Of a stretch of 64,000 nt of DNA, positions 1 to 9,800 are shown piece by piece. This DNA comes from Molothrus aeneus. Taxonomy: Eukaryota; Chordata; Aves; Passeriformes; Icteridae. The stretch's first letter is position 1, and each line of letters starts with the position of its first letter. The position numbers and the translations under genes were made by a program. The stretch is taken from the NCBI RefSeq assembly GCF_037042795.1, contig NC_089671.1:2264501-2328500 (forward strand). The letters run 5' to 3'. The notes under the pieces were generated by a model. It was not told the DNA's origin, did not search any database, and was given only the letters and a program-made list of their open reading frames with translations.

Positions 1-1897
1 CTGCCAGCAGGGAGGGTGAGGAGGGCACAAATGAACTCCAGAGAGCACTGGGAGAAAGCCTTGGAGAATTGGAGATAAATGCTCTAATAAAGCTCCAGTA
101 TTGGATCCAGGATAAATCAGGGCTTCCCTAATTGCTTTTCATCCTTTGGTGTGTCTTGCTGACAGGAGTGACCATGGTCAGAATGTGGAGAAGAGGATCC
201 ATGGGGGGATCCACATCCTCTGTGTCCCACTGCTGCTCCCAGAGCCCAATTCCCACCTGGATCAGAGCTGGGATGGGCCAGAACAGAGGGAAAAAGGAGC
301 CCCAGGAGCCCAAATCTTCACCAGCACAGCCTCTGAAGGCAAAAGTTGGGGCATTCTGCCCTCTCCCATGGAATTATTTGCTTCCCTGCTCCAGCTGTGC
401 CACTGCTTTCCCCAAATCCTGCAGACAGGGGCCCTTCAAATTATAATTTTGAAATGCAGAGTGTGAATTTGAGCTGCTCCATGCTTCTGTTCACTTTATT
501 TTTCCTTTAAAGCTTTCCTTCTCTTTTTTTTTTTTTTTTTTTCAGTCAGCTGAGGGGTTTTTATTAAAGCAGAGGCATCTCTTGCCAGACTCTCCTGCAG
601 AAGGCAGGATGGAATTCCCTCTGTTTCCATCCCAGAGGAATCCTGAATCACCTGCAGCAACCAAAGCTCTCTTGCTTTAGGCGTAAACAGAGACAAATAA
701 CAACTTTTGATCTGCTTCCACCTTTCCAGCTGAAGTGAAGGCAGTGCAAGTATCAAAAATGGGAAAAGGGGGGAAAAAGGGATTTCTGGGCTGTCTTGAA
801 TTCTGTGAGCGCATGGGAAGGATCCCACAGAAATTCAGGGAACTTTTCTCAGAGGTGACATTCACCCTCCCAGATCCAACAGCCACTGCCCCGTTTCACA
901 ACATTAAAAGGCTTCAAAAAAGAGCAGAGAAATAACCCAGAGTTATTTCTCCAAGTAACCTCTGTGCCCTGGGGTGAGATGCAGCCCTGCCATAAAGATC
1001 CCGTGCTGCTCAGCCACAGAAATCCATCCTTTCCTATTGCACATCAATTAAATTCTGCTAATTAGCTGAGGGCAAGCAGGATTGTGGAGCTGGTGAGTCC
1101 TGGGCAGCAGCAGCAGCCAGGTTTGTCTCAAATCTCAATAATCAGGAGGTTTCTGAGGTGGTGACCTCAAGGGGCTCTGGTTTGGTGTGCTCTATATTTA
1201 GTGCCTCTTCTGCCAGTTCTGTCAAACAGGGCAGAAAAGGGAAAGCAGTGAAAATTATAGAAAAGTCAGGAATTAAATTATAGAAAGGTCAAGACTAAAA
1301 TTAAATGGAAGTCTAGACTAAAATTATAGAAAAGTCAAGAATAAAATGGTAGAAAATAGTATAAAAATTATTTTTTTAAAAATTCTTTACAAGTCTTGAA
1401 AATATGTATTTTTTCCTCCTTCCAAACTTTTCACTAAAACACAGATTATAATCCAACACCACGTTTTCAGCTTGTTTGGGTATGCAAATCCAGGGTGTCA
1501 CATAAAAACAAATGCAGCTTGGAGTTTTGGGTGGGCAGGACAAACACACCTGTTTCAGCAATTTATGCATTTTACATTATCCTTTAAAAATAAAAATGCT
1601 GTCCTTGCCTTTCCCTTCCCTACTGGCTTGGATTTCAACCCACAACAGGTTTTATTTTAAAAAATCTCCACTGAGGCTTGTGGAAATTGATATATCATTG
1701 GATATATTGAATATATCATTGTACAAATGATATATTCATTAAATTGAGACATCCCTGCTGAATCCCTCTGCTTGGAAAGCTGTGTCAGGATGGGGTTGGA
1801 TCCCCTCCTCCTTCCACCTCCCAGCTGCAACAGATTTCAGGATACCTCAGGAACTGAGGTCTAAATGAAATTTTAGGTCTCATCTGACCAAACCTGG
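1..1897. other. Gene-free flank downstream of KCNJ2
   Basis: No exon or recognisable mobile element is visible here. There is a poly-T run near 522-542 and a degenerate AT-rich repeat (variants of 'attatagaaaagtcaagaat') at about 1255-1350. Short open frames on both strands show no family resemblance. In other amniotes the sequence beyond KCNJ2 is the large gene desert leading to SOX9, which fits the emptiness. Confidence 0.5.
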
Positions 1898-2423
1898 CCT
1901 AATTCTGGTTATTCCTTGGAGCAGGAATAATCAGGTTTAATAAAACAGCCTAATTCATATTCAATAAACCAGCCTAATTCTGGTTATTCTTTGTAGCAGG
2001 AACAACCAGATTTAATAAACCTGGCCTAATTCTGGTTATTCCTTGGAGCAGGAATAACCAGATTTAATAAACCTGGCCTAATTCTGGTTATTCCTTGGTG
2101 CAGGAATAACCAGGTTTAATAAAACAGCCTAATTCATATTTAATAAACCAGCCTAATTCTGGTTATTCTTTGTAGCAAGACCAACCAGATTTAATAAACC
2201 AGCCTAATTCTGGTTATTCCTTGGAGCAGGAATAACCAGGTTTAATAAACCTGGCCTAATTCTGGTTATTCCTTGGAGCAGGAATAACCAGGTTTAATAA
2301 ACCTGGCCTAATTCTGGTTATTCCTTGGTGCAGGAATAACCAGGTTTAATAAACCTGGCCTAATTCTGGTTATTCCTTGGTGCAGGAATAACCAGGTTTA
2401 ATAAACCTGGCCTAATTCTGGTT
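1898..2423. repeat. 52-bp minisatellite with built-in hairpin
   Basis: About ten copies of a 52-bp unit beginning 'cctaattctggttattcc' are arrayed head to tail; two units are internally deleted. Each full unit contains the inverted arms TGGTTATTCC and GGAATAACCA around an 8-base loop, and each ends with a TTTAATAAA stretch, so the array carries many AATAAA hexamers on the plus strand. Copies are very similar, which points to recent expansion or homogenisation. Confidence 0.9.
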
Positions 2424-2979
2424 TGTCCAGTGTCACTGGAGAGGTGGCACTGTCACCCTCCAATCCACTGTCACTTTTGGAAATCTATGAGCGTTGGAGT
2501 CAGCAAATAAATAATTCCCTTTTTTTTCCACCTTGAGAACAGCGGTGTGTGCACATCTTTGTGTCCTATAGTGACAGGAGAGGGTGCTCATGATTTAGGG
2601 AAGGGCCGGGAGTGGTCCCCAGCCTGTCCCTGAGGGAATCCAGGGCAGGGCACTGAGCAGCTGTGCCCCAGGATGCCTTTAGCAGCAGGGAGAAGAGGCA
2701 GATGCAGGCAGTGGCAGCTAATCTGTGCCTCTAAATCCAGCCTGTAATTATGATGATAAGCTTTCCATTGGATTCAAAAAGTAAATTTGAATGTATAAAT
2801 AGAGTCCTGCTCAGCAGGGTCAGGGCTCCAGCCCAGGCGTGGATAAATGGCATTAGAGGCTGATAAAAGGGTTGGAAATCAGCAGAGGGGTCAGAGCTGC
2901 ACTGAAATGTTCCCCTCAGCTGGGGCAGCAGTGTCTGATCCCAGCTGGATCAAGCTTGGCAGCTGAGTCATGGTTGTGC
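2424..2979. other. Unique spacer
   Basis: Apparently single-copy sequence. A TATA-like TATAAATAG lies near 2796 on the plus strand after an AT-rich block, but no exon or open frame follows it. No function is assigned. Confidence 0.35.
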
Positions 2980-3825
2980 TGATGCCTCAGGTTTGAGCTT
3001 TTCTATTTTTCAGAAAAAAATGTTCAGGTTCTGTGCTGCTTTAGTGTGTGGCTCTGGGCTCACATCAGGGGATGCTGAGCTCTGTGCACAGAGCAGGGAC
3101 ACAAAACAATTCCTGCTCCAGCTGGGCACCAAGGACAAATGATCCAAATCTCAGCCCAGGAGCACAAACCCCGTGGGCTGGAGAGAGAAAAACAAGCAGG
3201 GTGGGACTGCAGGGGCTAAAGCTGGGATGGGACAATGAACTGCAAGATGTGCCCCCATCACCCTCACAGCTCCTGAAAGGTGCCTGTGCTCAGCTGGGGC
3301 TGGGCTCTGACACAACCAGAGCACACAGCCCCGAGCTGCACCAAGGGAAATACAGGTTGGAGAGCAGGGAAAAGTGTTTGACACAAAGGGGGATAAAGTT
3401 CTGGAATGTTCTGCCCGGGGAGGTGGTGGAGTCCCCATCCCTGGGTGTGTTTAACAAAGCCTGGATGTGGCACTGGGGGCCAGGGTTTGGGTGAGGGGCT
3501 GGGGCTGGGCTGGACTCGATGGCCTTGGAGGTCTCTGACAACCTGGGGATTCTGTGAATTCTGTGAAATGGAGCAGAACTGATCAAAGTGAGAGAACCCC
3601 GTGCCCAGTTGTGCATTTTGGAACCATTTTGAGTTCATCTTGGGTTCATTTTGGGTCCATCTTGGGTTCATTTTGTGACCATTTTGGGTTCACCTGGGGT
3701 GCAGCCCTGGCTGGGCTCTGGTGCTGCCCAAGGTGGATCCATGGAGGAGATGCTTTGAATAAATCCCTGCTTTATTCTGGAACTCTGCCCAGCCTCTGCT
3801 CCAGCTCAGCCTCCTCAAGGCATCA
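2980..3825 (+). mobile_element. Solo LTR, family C (endogenous retrovirus), split by a CR1
   Basis: The element starts TGATGCCT and ends AGGCATCA, an 8-bp terminal inverted repeat with the TG...CA ends of retroviral LTRs. It is flanked by a 4-bp direct repeat, GTGC. A 4-bp target duplication fits class I (gamma-like) avian ERVs. Close copies lie on the minus strand at 31226-31708 and 61104-61595. A polyadenylation-like GAATAAATCCC lies near the 3' end. This copy is about 320 bp longer than the others because a CR1 was inserted after 3249. No internal retroviral genes remain. Confidence 0.8.
3250..3565 (+). mobile_element. CR1 LINE 3' fragment nested in an LTR
   Basis: A 5'-truncated CR1 non-LTR retrotransposon. 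It is recognised by the conserved 3' segment running from the 'ggaggtggtggagtccccat' motif through 'ggactcgatggccttggagg' to the octamer tail ATTCTGTG, here about two copies. Comparison with the LTR at 61104-61595 shows that it interrupts the LTR between AAGATG and GAGCAG, so the CR1 is younger than the LTR. No reverse transcriptase frame remains. Confidence 0.85.
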
Positions 3826-4414
3826 GTGCAGCCTCAATATCTGCCCTGGAGGCCACATAAATCAGGATTTCACAGCTCCTTGAGGCTGCTGGAGGCTGCA
3901 CTCCCCTGTCCTGGTGACACAGGGCTCAGGGAAATGAGGGATGCAGATTACACCCAGCCTCGTTGGAACGGAGCGTTTCAATAAGATGTTCCAGGCAGAC
4001 ACGAAACACGGGGATTTCAAGATGATTTTCCTGCTTAATTTTTTAATCCTTTCCTGATTCTCTGGGTGCTTTCAGCCCTCCCCCCTTCCCTGCTTTGGAG
4101 CTTTTCTTCCATTTCCACTCGGGGCAAGGAATGACCTGGGGCTCTGCAGTCCCAGGTGTGACCTCAAGAAAGCTCCTGGGGCAGATTTTCCCTGTCCAAG
4201 TCTCGTTTGTGTCCTCCCCTGGGAAATAACGATGGGATCACCTTTCCTCCTGCCTTTTGTGGAGGCAGAGAAGGAGCTGTCTGTTCCTCAAGAGCTCCAG
4301 ACAATGCCTGTGCTCAGACAACCATAAACACAGCTCAATATCCCCCTCCAGACCCATCTCCCTCCTCCTTTACACACGGGCTGCACACACCGAGCTCATC
4401 CTCAATTTTTTTTT
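3826..4414. other. Spacer between the KCNJ2 3' end and LTR-C
   Basis: No coding or repeat signature is recognised. A T-rich run (about 4407-4428, minus-strand A-rich) lies at its edge, just downstream of the probable KCNJ2 cleavage site. Confidence 0.4.
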
Positions 4415-4434
4415 TTTTTTCATTTTTTTAATTA

Positions 4435-4440
4435 TTTATT
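4435..4440 (-). promoter_or_regulatory. KCNJ2: Distal polyadenylation signal of KCNJ2 (AATAAA)
   Basis: TTTATT on the plus strand reads AATAAA on the gene strand. It sits in a very AU-rich context, and a U/A-rich stretch follows on the 3' side. It lies where a full-length KCNJ2 3'UTR would be expected to end. A second AATAAA at 5340-5345 could give a slightly shorter form. Confidence 0.55.
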
Positions 4441-7400
4441 TAGAAATAATAAAATAAGACATAATATATAAAAATCTGTACAATCCACAATTTGTGCAGT
4501 ACATTAGGAAGACTTCGATACAAAAAGGCTGCAAAACAGGAAAATAGTCATGGACAACTGTCAGATGCTGAGATTGTTCGTCTCACAAGAGCTGCAGGCC
4601 AAAAAAAGTCCTTACAAAATCAGCTTCTGATGGGCTGTGGGGTGGTAACTATGCAGCACCTTCTACTCCACAATGTGGTGAGCAGCCAGAATTAAAGACA
4701 TTACAGTACTTCTCAGTTTTACCTTGTGTAATCCATCATGACAAAGAAAAACTTCGAGAACAAATTAAATATCTGAACCCTTTGTCTTTTTCCGAGGGCT
4801 TCCCCTAACACAGGAGTGTTTTCACGGCTGGGAGAGCCGTGAAATTCAATTAATTAAAGCCAGCTAATGAGGGAGGATCCCTACCCTGGCCACTTAACCC
4901 AGGAGAACTCGCACGGAAGAGACGGAAGGAGGGAGGGAGGGAAACATCCCCAACCACCTCTGCTCCTGTCACTGTACACAGAATTATGGGTCAGACAATG
5001 TGTCTCATTCAAGTATTTTCAGGGAAGGGCAGAAATAACATATTCCCCCCCAGCCCCTAAGCAAAAGACAGGATAAAAGCTTCCGTGTGAGCTGGGTCAG
5101 CCAATTTATCCTGGATAAAGAGGCTGAACCAAGGCCTGGGGGAGGCTCTGGGTAGAGCTCCGGCAGTTTAAAGTTTCAAATGTTAAGGTTTAAAATGTAA
5201 AGTTGAAAATGTGAAGTTTAAGTGGAAAGGTTTAAATTTCAAGGTTTAAAGTCCAAGGTTTAAAGTCAGCCTGAGCTTGGCCCACGATCAACGGGAGCTG
5301 AAGGAAAGCTGTCAGTCATTGTCCAGTCCTTAATAATAATTTATTTTTTTTTAATTATTACTCCAATTTGCTGGTGAGAAAGCCAAAATTGACGGGAAAA
5401 AGAGGAAAGGGACCACTTGCAGGGCTCTTCCCAGCAGCTTCCCAGAGCCAGGGCTGAAATGTGGGATTCCCTGGGCAAAGACAAAGGGTTGGGAAAGCAA
5501 GAACAAGCAGAGATTAGCAGTGGATTACACCTGCACACCCCCCTCCACACGGCTCTGGGAGCTCTGCAAAAACGCCAGGAACCAGAACGTGTTCTCAAAG
5601 GAAAAGTCCATGCTTAAAAAATAAATAAAGAGAAGTTCAGAGCATTAGGAATCCTATAAGGCTTGCAAGTAATTTGCTAAAAATCATGCTAACCTGTAGC
5701 ATCTAGTCCTAGAGAGCCGAGACTGCTGAGCTGAATTGATACTTTTTTTTTTTTGTGGCCTTTTCGTTGTCTTCTCCTTGTCCTCCCTTACAGACTTCTA
5801 TTTACATTTGGCTTTAAATATGAAAATACTTGATAAACTTTATAAAATGTACAATTTTTTAAAAATATTTCTGAAAAACCGACTTGAAAAACAAAACAAA
5901 ACAAACGAACAAGAAAGAAAAAAAAAAGAAAAAAGAAAACAAACCCAAAACCTCTGCACCAGAAATGTTAAAGGGGAGGGGATTTTTTTTTTTTTTTCTT
6001 TTTAACTCTCTGGATTTCTTGTGTGTCAAAGAAATGAGACAAATCCTGCATTTTCCATCCCCCCCATCTCTCACCCCTCTCTCAAATATCTCAAGTATCA
6101 TTGAGTGGGAGCGCTGTGCAGCTGGGGGATGCTGATCTGACACCAGGTCCCCTTCCTGCTGCCCAGCCTCCCTTTCCCTGTTGTGTTTCCATGCCCTCTC
6201 TGTGTCACTGAATACTCTTTGGTTTGGTTTCTCTCCTTTTGCAGGAACGTCACCCTTAGCAGCACTAGCAGCACCCTGTTGTCTCCACCGCTGTTGACCC
6301 AGAAACTGCAACCAGACCATCTTTGAATGTCCACCCTTCCCTACCTCGTCCATCCTCCCACCCCAGAAACAGCCTCAGGACTTGCACTTCGTCCTCTGCC
6401 CTCTCCAGGAGCCCAAATCTGTGTTTACACCATGGAATTCCCCCAGTTTCCAACCCTGTAGACAGCATCTTATCAGAAACCAGTTCATTGCAGGCATTTC
6501 TTCCAGGCAGGGCTGCCAGGGGCCAGAGGCCTTCACAGATATCCACGTGCAGAAGACACCAGACCTAGAACAAGCTGTTTTTTAATGGCATACAGTGATC
6601 CAATACTGCAAGAGTCATCTGGGATTGCCATCCCCACCGCCCCCACGAGCAGGGGCCAAGCACAGCTTTGCTGTCTCCTTGAGCTTAGAGGCACAGAGAA
6701 TTTAAAGCCTTCTGGGTGAAGGAGCCAAAACACCGCCAGAGCTTTGCTGAAGGTGACAAAATCTGCTCGGTGACGAGCGATGGGTGAGTGTCACCCGCTG
6801 AGCTGGGGTTTGCTGGGGAGGGAGGCAGGAGATGGAGCAGCCTCGTGCTCCCCACAGAATCCCTCTCTCTCCACCAGATGGAAACCCAGCTCCCTCACAC
6901 CCCTGCCCTGCTGAAGAAAAGCATTTTGCACAAAACATCCCTCTGCCACTCCTGAGTGCTGTGCTGCCAAGGCCCTTTCCTCCTCTTCCTTCCTCCTCAA
7001 AAAACTCTTCTGGGGGCTTCTCTGCTGCTTGGCTCATCCGTGGCCAAGCTCCAGCAGCCTCTGGCATCAGCCAGCAGCTCCACAACGTGTCCGTGGCACA
7101 ATTTCAGGGAAAGCTCCTCTGCTCAGAGCTGGGGAGGCCGGGGAGGACACGCAGATGACGCTGGTTTGCTTCCCCCAGCTGAGTTTTTTCTCCTACAAGA
7201 AAAGGGGGATTTTATTCCCCCCACAGAAGAACAGGGGGAAAGAGGAGGAGGCCCAGCTTGCTTTAGATCCGAGCCTTAAGCCTTTAGAATAAGGTGCAAA
7301 ATCAAGGTCTTAAAAAGAAAAGGAAAAAAAAAAAAAGAAAAAAGTCAAAAACCAAAAAAGTGTCTGAGGTTTGATTTTTTGTTGTTGTTGTTTAAAGCAG

Positions 7401-8034
7401 CCTGTTCCTTTTTTTTTTTCCTTTTTTTTTTCTTTTTTTTTAAATAAACTCCACTGTGCAAAACTGTGCATTTTCTTTGGTATCCACTTAGGTAGTTTGA
7501 ACTTAGTACTTTTTCCTATGTATACATAACTTTTGTCTCATTTTTTCCTTTAGACAGAGAATTAAATTCTCCCCCCAAAAAAATCATAATTTTGCTGGAG
7601 GCTACTGATTGGCCTGATATTACATAATGCCCCTTATGTAATTGGAAAGAGAGAAATTGATTCTAGCTATCAACTACTGGCCTCAAAAGGAGTTTAAACT
7701 TTCTGGCAACATTGGCCTCTCTGAACTGATCATGAGCTTTTCAACCCAAAAAGTTCAACACTGACTTTTTTTTTTTTCTTTTTAAATTACACAAGAGAAA
7801 ATAAAAACTACACTGCAACAAAAATAACCATTTGTGTTCATGTAGTTAGCAGCAGCTTTTTAAAAAATAATTATAATAATAATAATAAGGCAGATTCTTG
7901 CCTTTGTTATGCCATTAAAAACATTCTTGTTCCCTAGAGAGAAGCATTCTGGAAAAAGTTGAAAACAAAAAATAATAATAACCCAACCAAAGCTTGCCTG
8001 CAAGTTCAAGTTTTGTAAAAAAATATATACATAA

Positions 8035-8040
8035 TTTATT
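8035..8040 (-). promoter_or_regulatory. KCNJ2: Possible proximal polyadenylation signal of KCNJ2
   Basis: AATAAA on the gene strand about 260 nt past the stop codon. If used, it would give a short-3'UTR isoform lacking most regulatory sequence. The sequence alone does not show whether it is active. Confidence 0.35.
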
Positions 8041-8300
8041 CTACAACATATGTGCCTTCTGTTCATACTTAGACATGTTTAGTGCTTTGTGTTTAGAGTT
8101 CATTTCCTGTCGTCCCTCCTCTGAGGACAGCCCTAAAACCAGCCTGGGTTCCTCGGGTCTGCTGCCTTCACACCACTCTTCCACAGTACCGTTGTCTGCA
8201 ACCTCTTCTGGGCCAACTTCTCAGGCCAAGGAGCCCTCGCCCGACGGACACGGTGGGCGTTTGTCCTTCCAGCCCCGCGGCAGAGGCAGAGCCTGGCCAG

Positions 8301-9584
8301 TCATATCTCCGACTCCCGCCGCAGCGGCCGCGGCTCCAGGGGCACCCCCGCCTGGTTGTGGTGCTCCATGTCCGGGTGGGTGTCCGTGCTCATGCTCTCG
8401 GGCACGCCCGTGTCGATCTCGTCCTCCTCCTTGCTGCTGAGGGCCACCTCGTTCTCGTAGCAGAAGGAGTTGGCATTGGAGAGGATGTATTTCTTCTCTG
8501 CTAAGTCCCTGGCACTGCAGATGGGTGTGTTGGGCACTTCGTACGTTTTGTGGAACCTCGAGTAGTCCACCTTGTAGTAGTTCTTCTCCTCGAAGAGCAC
8601 GGGCTCGTAGCGGTGGCCCCAGAGGATCTCGTTGGCCAGATATGAGCTGCGGCACTGCGTGGTCATGGCGGTGGCCTCCACCATGCCCTCCAAGATGACC
8701 ACGATCTCGAAGTCAGCATTGTCCATGTCCTGTTTGCTCAGGTCGTACAGGGGACTGTCCTCATCGATCTCGTGCACTATGGTAATGGGGGAGACCAGGA
8801 AGATGCGGTCGATGCCGCTGTCAAAGCCCACGTTGATGTCGATCTGATCCAGGGGGATGTACTCCCCTTCCGACGTGATCCTGGATTTCAGGAGCTGCGC
8901 CCGCACGTGCGCCTCCACCAGGTGGCTTTTCCTCAGGTTCCCCACGCGCCACATCAGGCACAGCTTCCCGTCCCTCATGGCCACCACAGCGTTGTGGCTG
9001 AAGACCAGAGTTTCGTTCCTCTTTTTTGGCTTAGCCATCTTTGCCATGACGGCGCCAATGATGAAGGCATCAATGATGCAGCCCACGATGGACTGGAAAA
9101 CCACCATGAACACGGCGATGGGACACTCGTCGGTGACGCACCTGAAGCCGTAGCCGATCGTGGTCTGGGTCTCGATGGAGAACAGGAAGGCTGCGGTGAA
9201 GCTGCTCACCTGAGACACGCAAGGCTTGCTGTTCTCTTGGTTCTCCAGATCCCCGTGCAACAGCGCGATCAACCAAAACACACAGCCAAAAAAAAGCCAG
9301 GAGAGGATGAAAGTCAGGCAGAAGATCACCAGCATCCACCTCCAGCGGATGTCCACGCACGTGGTGAAGATGTCGGCCAGGTAGCGCTGCCCCTTCTCGC
9401 CCACGTTGATGAACTGGACGTTGCAGTGCCCGTCCTTCTTGACGAAGCGGCTCCGGCACTGCTGCCGGGTGTGGACCTTGCCCTTGCCGTTGCCGAAGCC
9501 GTTGGCCACGGCCATGGTGGACAGCTTCATGCCGTCCTCCTCCGAGGACACGATGCTGTAGCGGTTGGTTCGCACGCTGCCCAT
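8301..9584 (-). CDS. KCNJ2: Inward rectifier potassium channel Kir2.1
   Basis: Encodes 427 residues, the usual Kir2.1 length, in one uninterrupted exon as in other vertebrates. Kir2.1 forms plasma-membrane tetramers carrying the strong inward rectifier current (IK1) that stabilises resting potential in heart, skeletal muscle and neurons. Visible landmarks: the MGSVRTNRYS amino terminus; M1 at about 82-106; the pore with T142-I-G-Y-G146; M2 at about 157-178 with D172, the polyamine/Mg rectification residue; the PIP2-binding cluster KPKKR after M2; the ER-export motif FCYENE near residue 375; and the C-terminal PDZ ligand SEI. The extracellular loop (LENQENSKP) differs from mammals without a length change. 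The start ATG at 9584 has G at -3 and G at +4. The frame stays open upstream to 9740 but offers no in-frame ATG there. Confidence 0.98.
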   Translation of the reverse strand: MGSVRTNRYSIVSSEEDGMKLSTMAVANGFGNGKGKVHTRQQCRSRFVKKDGHCNVQFINVGEKGQRYLADIFTTCVDIRWRWMLVIFCLTFILSWLFFGCVFWLIALLHGDLENQENSKPCVSQVSSFTAAFLFSIETQTTIGYGFRCVTDECPIAVFMVVFQSIVGCIIDAFIIGAVMAKMAKPKKRNETLVFSHNAVVAMRDGKLCLMWRVGNLRKSHLVEAHVRAQLLKSRITSEGEYIPLDQIDINVGFDSGIDRIFLVSPITIVHEIDEDSPLYDLSKQDMDNADFEIVVILEGMVEATAMTTQCRSSYLANEILWGHRYEPVLFEEKNYYKVDYSRFHKTYEVPNTPICSARDLAEKKYILSNANSFCYENEVALSSKEEDEIDTGVPESMSTDTHPDMEHHNQAGVPLEPRPLRRESEI

Positions 9585-9800
9585 CACTACTGCCGGGGAC
9601 TGAGGTGCTTCTGCTTTAGAAAACAGTCTGAGTTTCTGCAAAACCCTTTGGAGAAACAGTTTTGAAAGTTCTACAGGAACACACACACGCGGAAAAACCG
9701 GGCGGAGGCCGGAGTCCCCAGAAGCCCTCGGATCAACCAAGGACGCTCTTCTGGCATGCAGGGTGGGCTCAGCAAGCCACCGTCATAGAGAGGACATGGT
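9585..9800 (-). other. KCNJ2: 5'UTR part of KCNJ2 coding exon (exon 2)
   Basis: The exon begins at 9800, directly after a near-ideal acceptor (TTTCTCTTTCTCTTGCAG on the gene strand). The 216-nt leader contains short upstream reading frames: ATG at 9797 encoding four residues, an overlapping frame starting a few bases later, and an out-of-frame ATG at 9757. These could damp translation of the channel. A noncoding exon 1 joined to one coding exon is the known KCNJ2 gene structure. Confidence 0.8.
9783..9797 (-). other. Minimal upstream ORF in KCNJ2 leader
   Basis: An ATG five bases after the splice junction (CC-ATG context with A at -3) opens a four-codon frame (Met-Ser-Ser-Leu) ending in TGA. 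It is too short to encode a functional product. It may act as a translational brake or be neutral. Confidence 0.4.

Larger units (their letters stand above)
4415..8300 (-). other. KCNJ2: KCNJ2 3' untranslated region
   Basis: This is the roughly 3.9-kb stretch between the KCNJ2 stop codon and the last good minus-strand AATAAA. Its length is close to that of the long 3'UTR known for mammalian KCNJ2. It is almost free of the minisatellites and CR1 that fill the rest of the window, as expected for a constrained exon. It is AU-rich, with several U- and A-homopolymer runs (for example near 5744, 5985, 7410 and 7767) and a degenerate 'aggtttaaa' repeat around 5168-5272. The extent is inferred from the polyadenylation signal, not from a transcript. 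Confidence 0.65.

Noticed and set aside
2790..2805. TATA box TATAAATAG as a promoter
   Set aside because: No CpG island, exon or downstream frame; such motifs are expected by chance in AT-rich DNA.
8772..9665. A 297-codon plus-strand ORF across KCNJ2
   Set aside because: It is the antisense shadow of the GC-rich, conserved KCNJ2 exon. The same applies to plus 36572-37279 over KCNJ16.
9585..9740. A 52-residue N-terminal extension of Kir2.1 in frame with the CDS
   Set aside because: The frame is open but would begin at TTG. No in-frame ATG exists and the extension resembles no Kir sequence; the ATG at 9584 has a strong context and gives the standard 427 residues.
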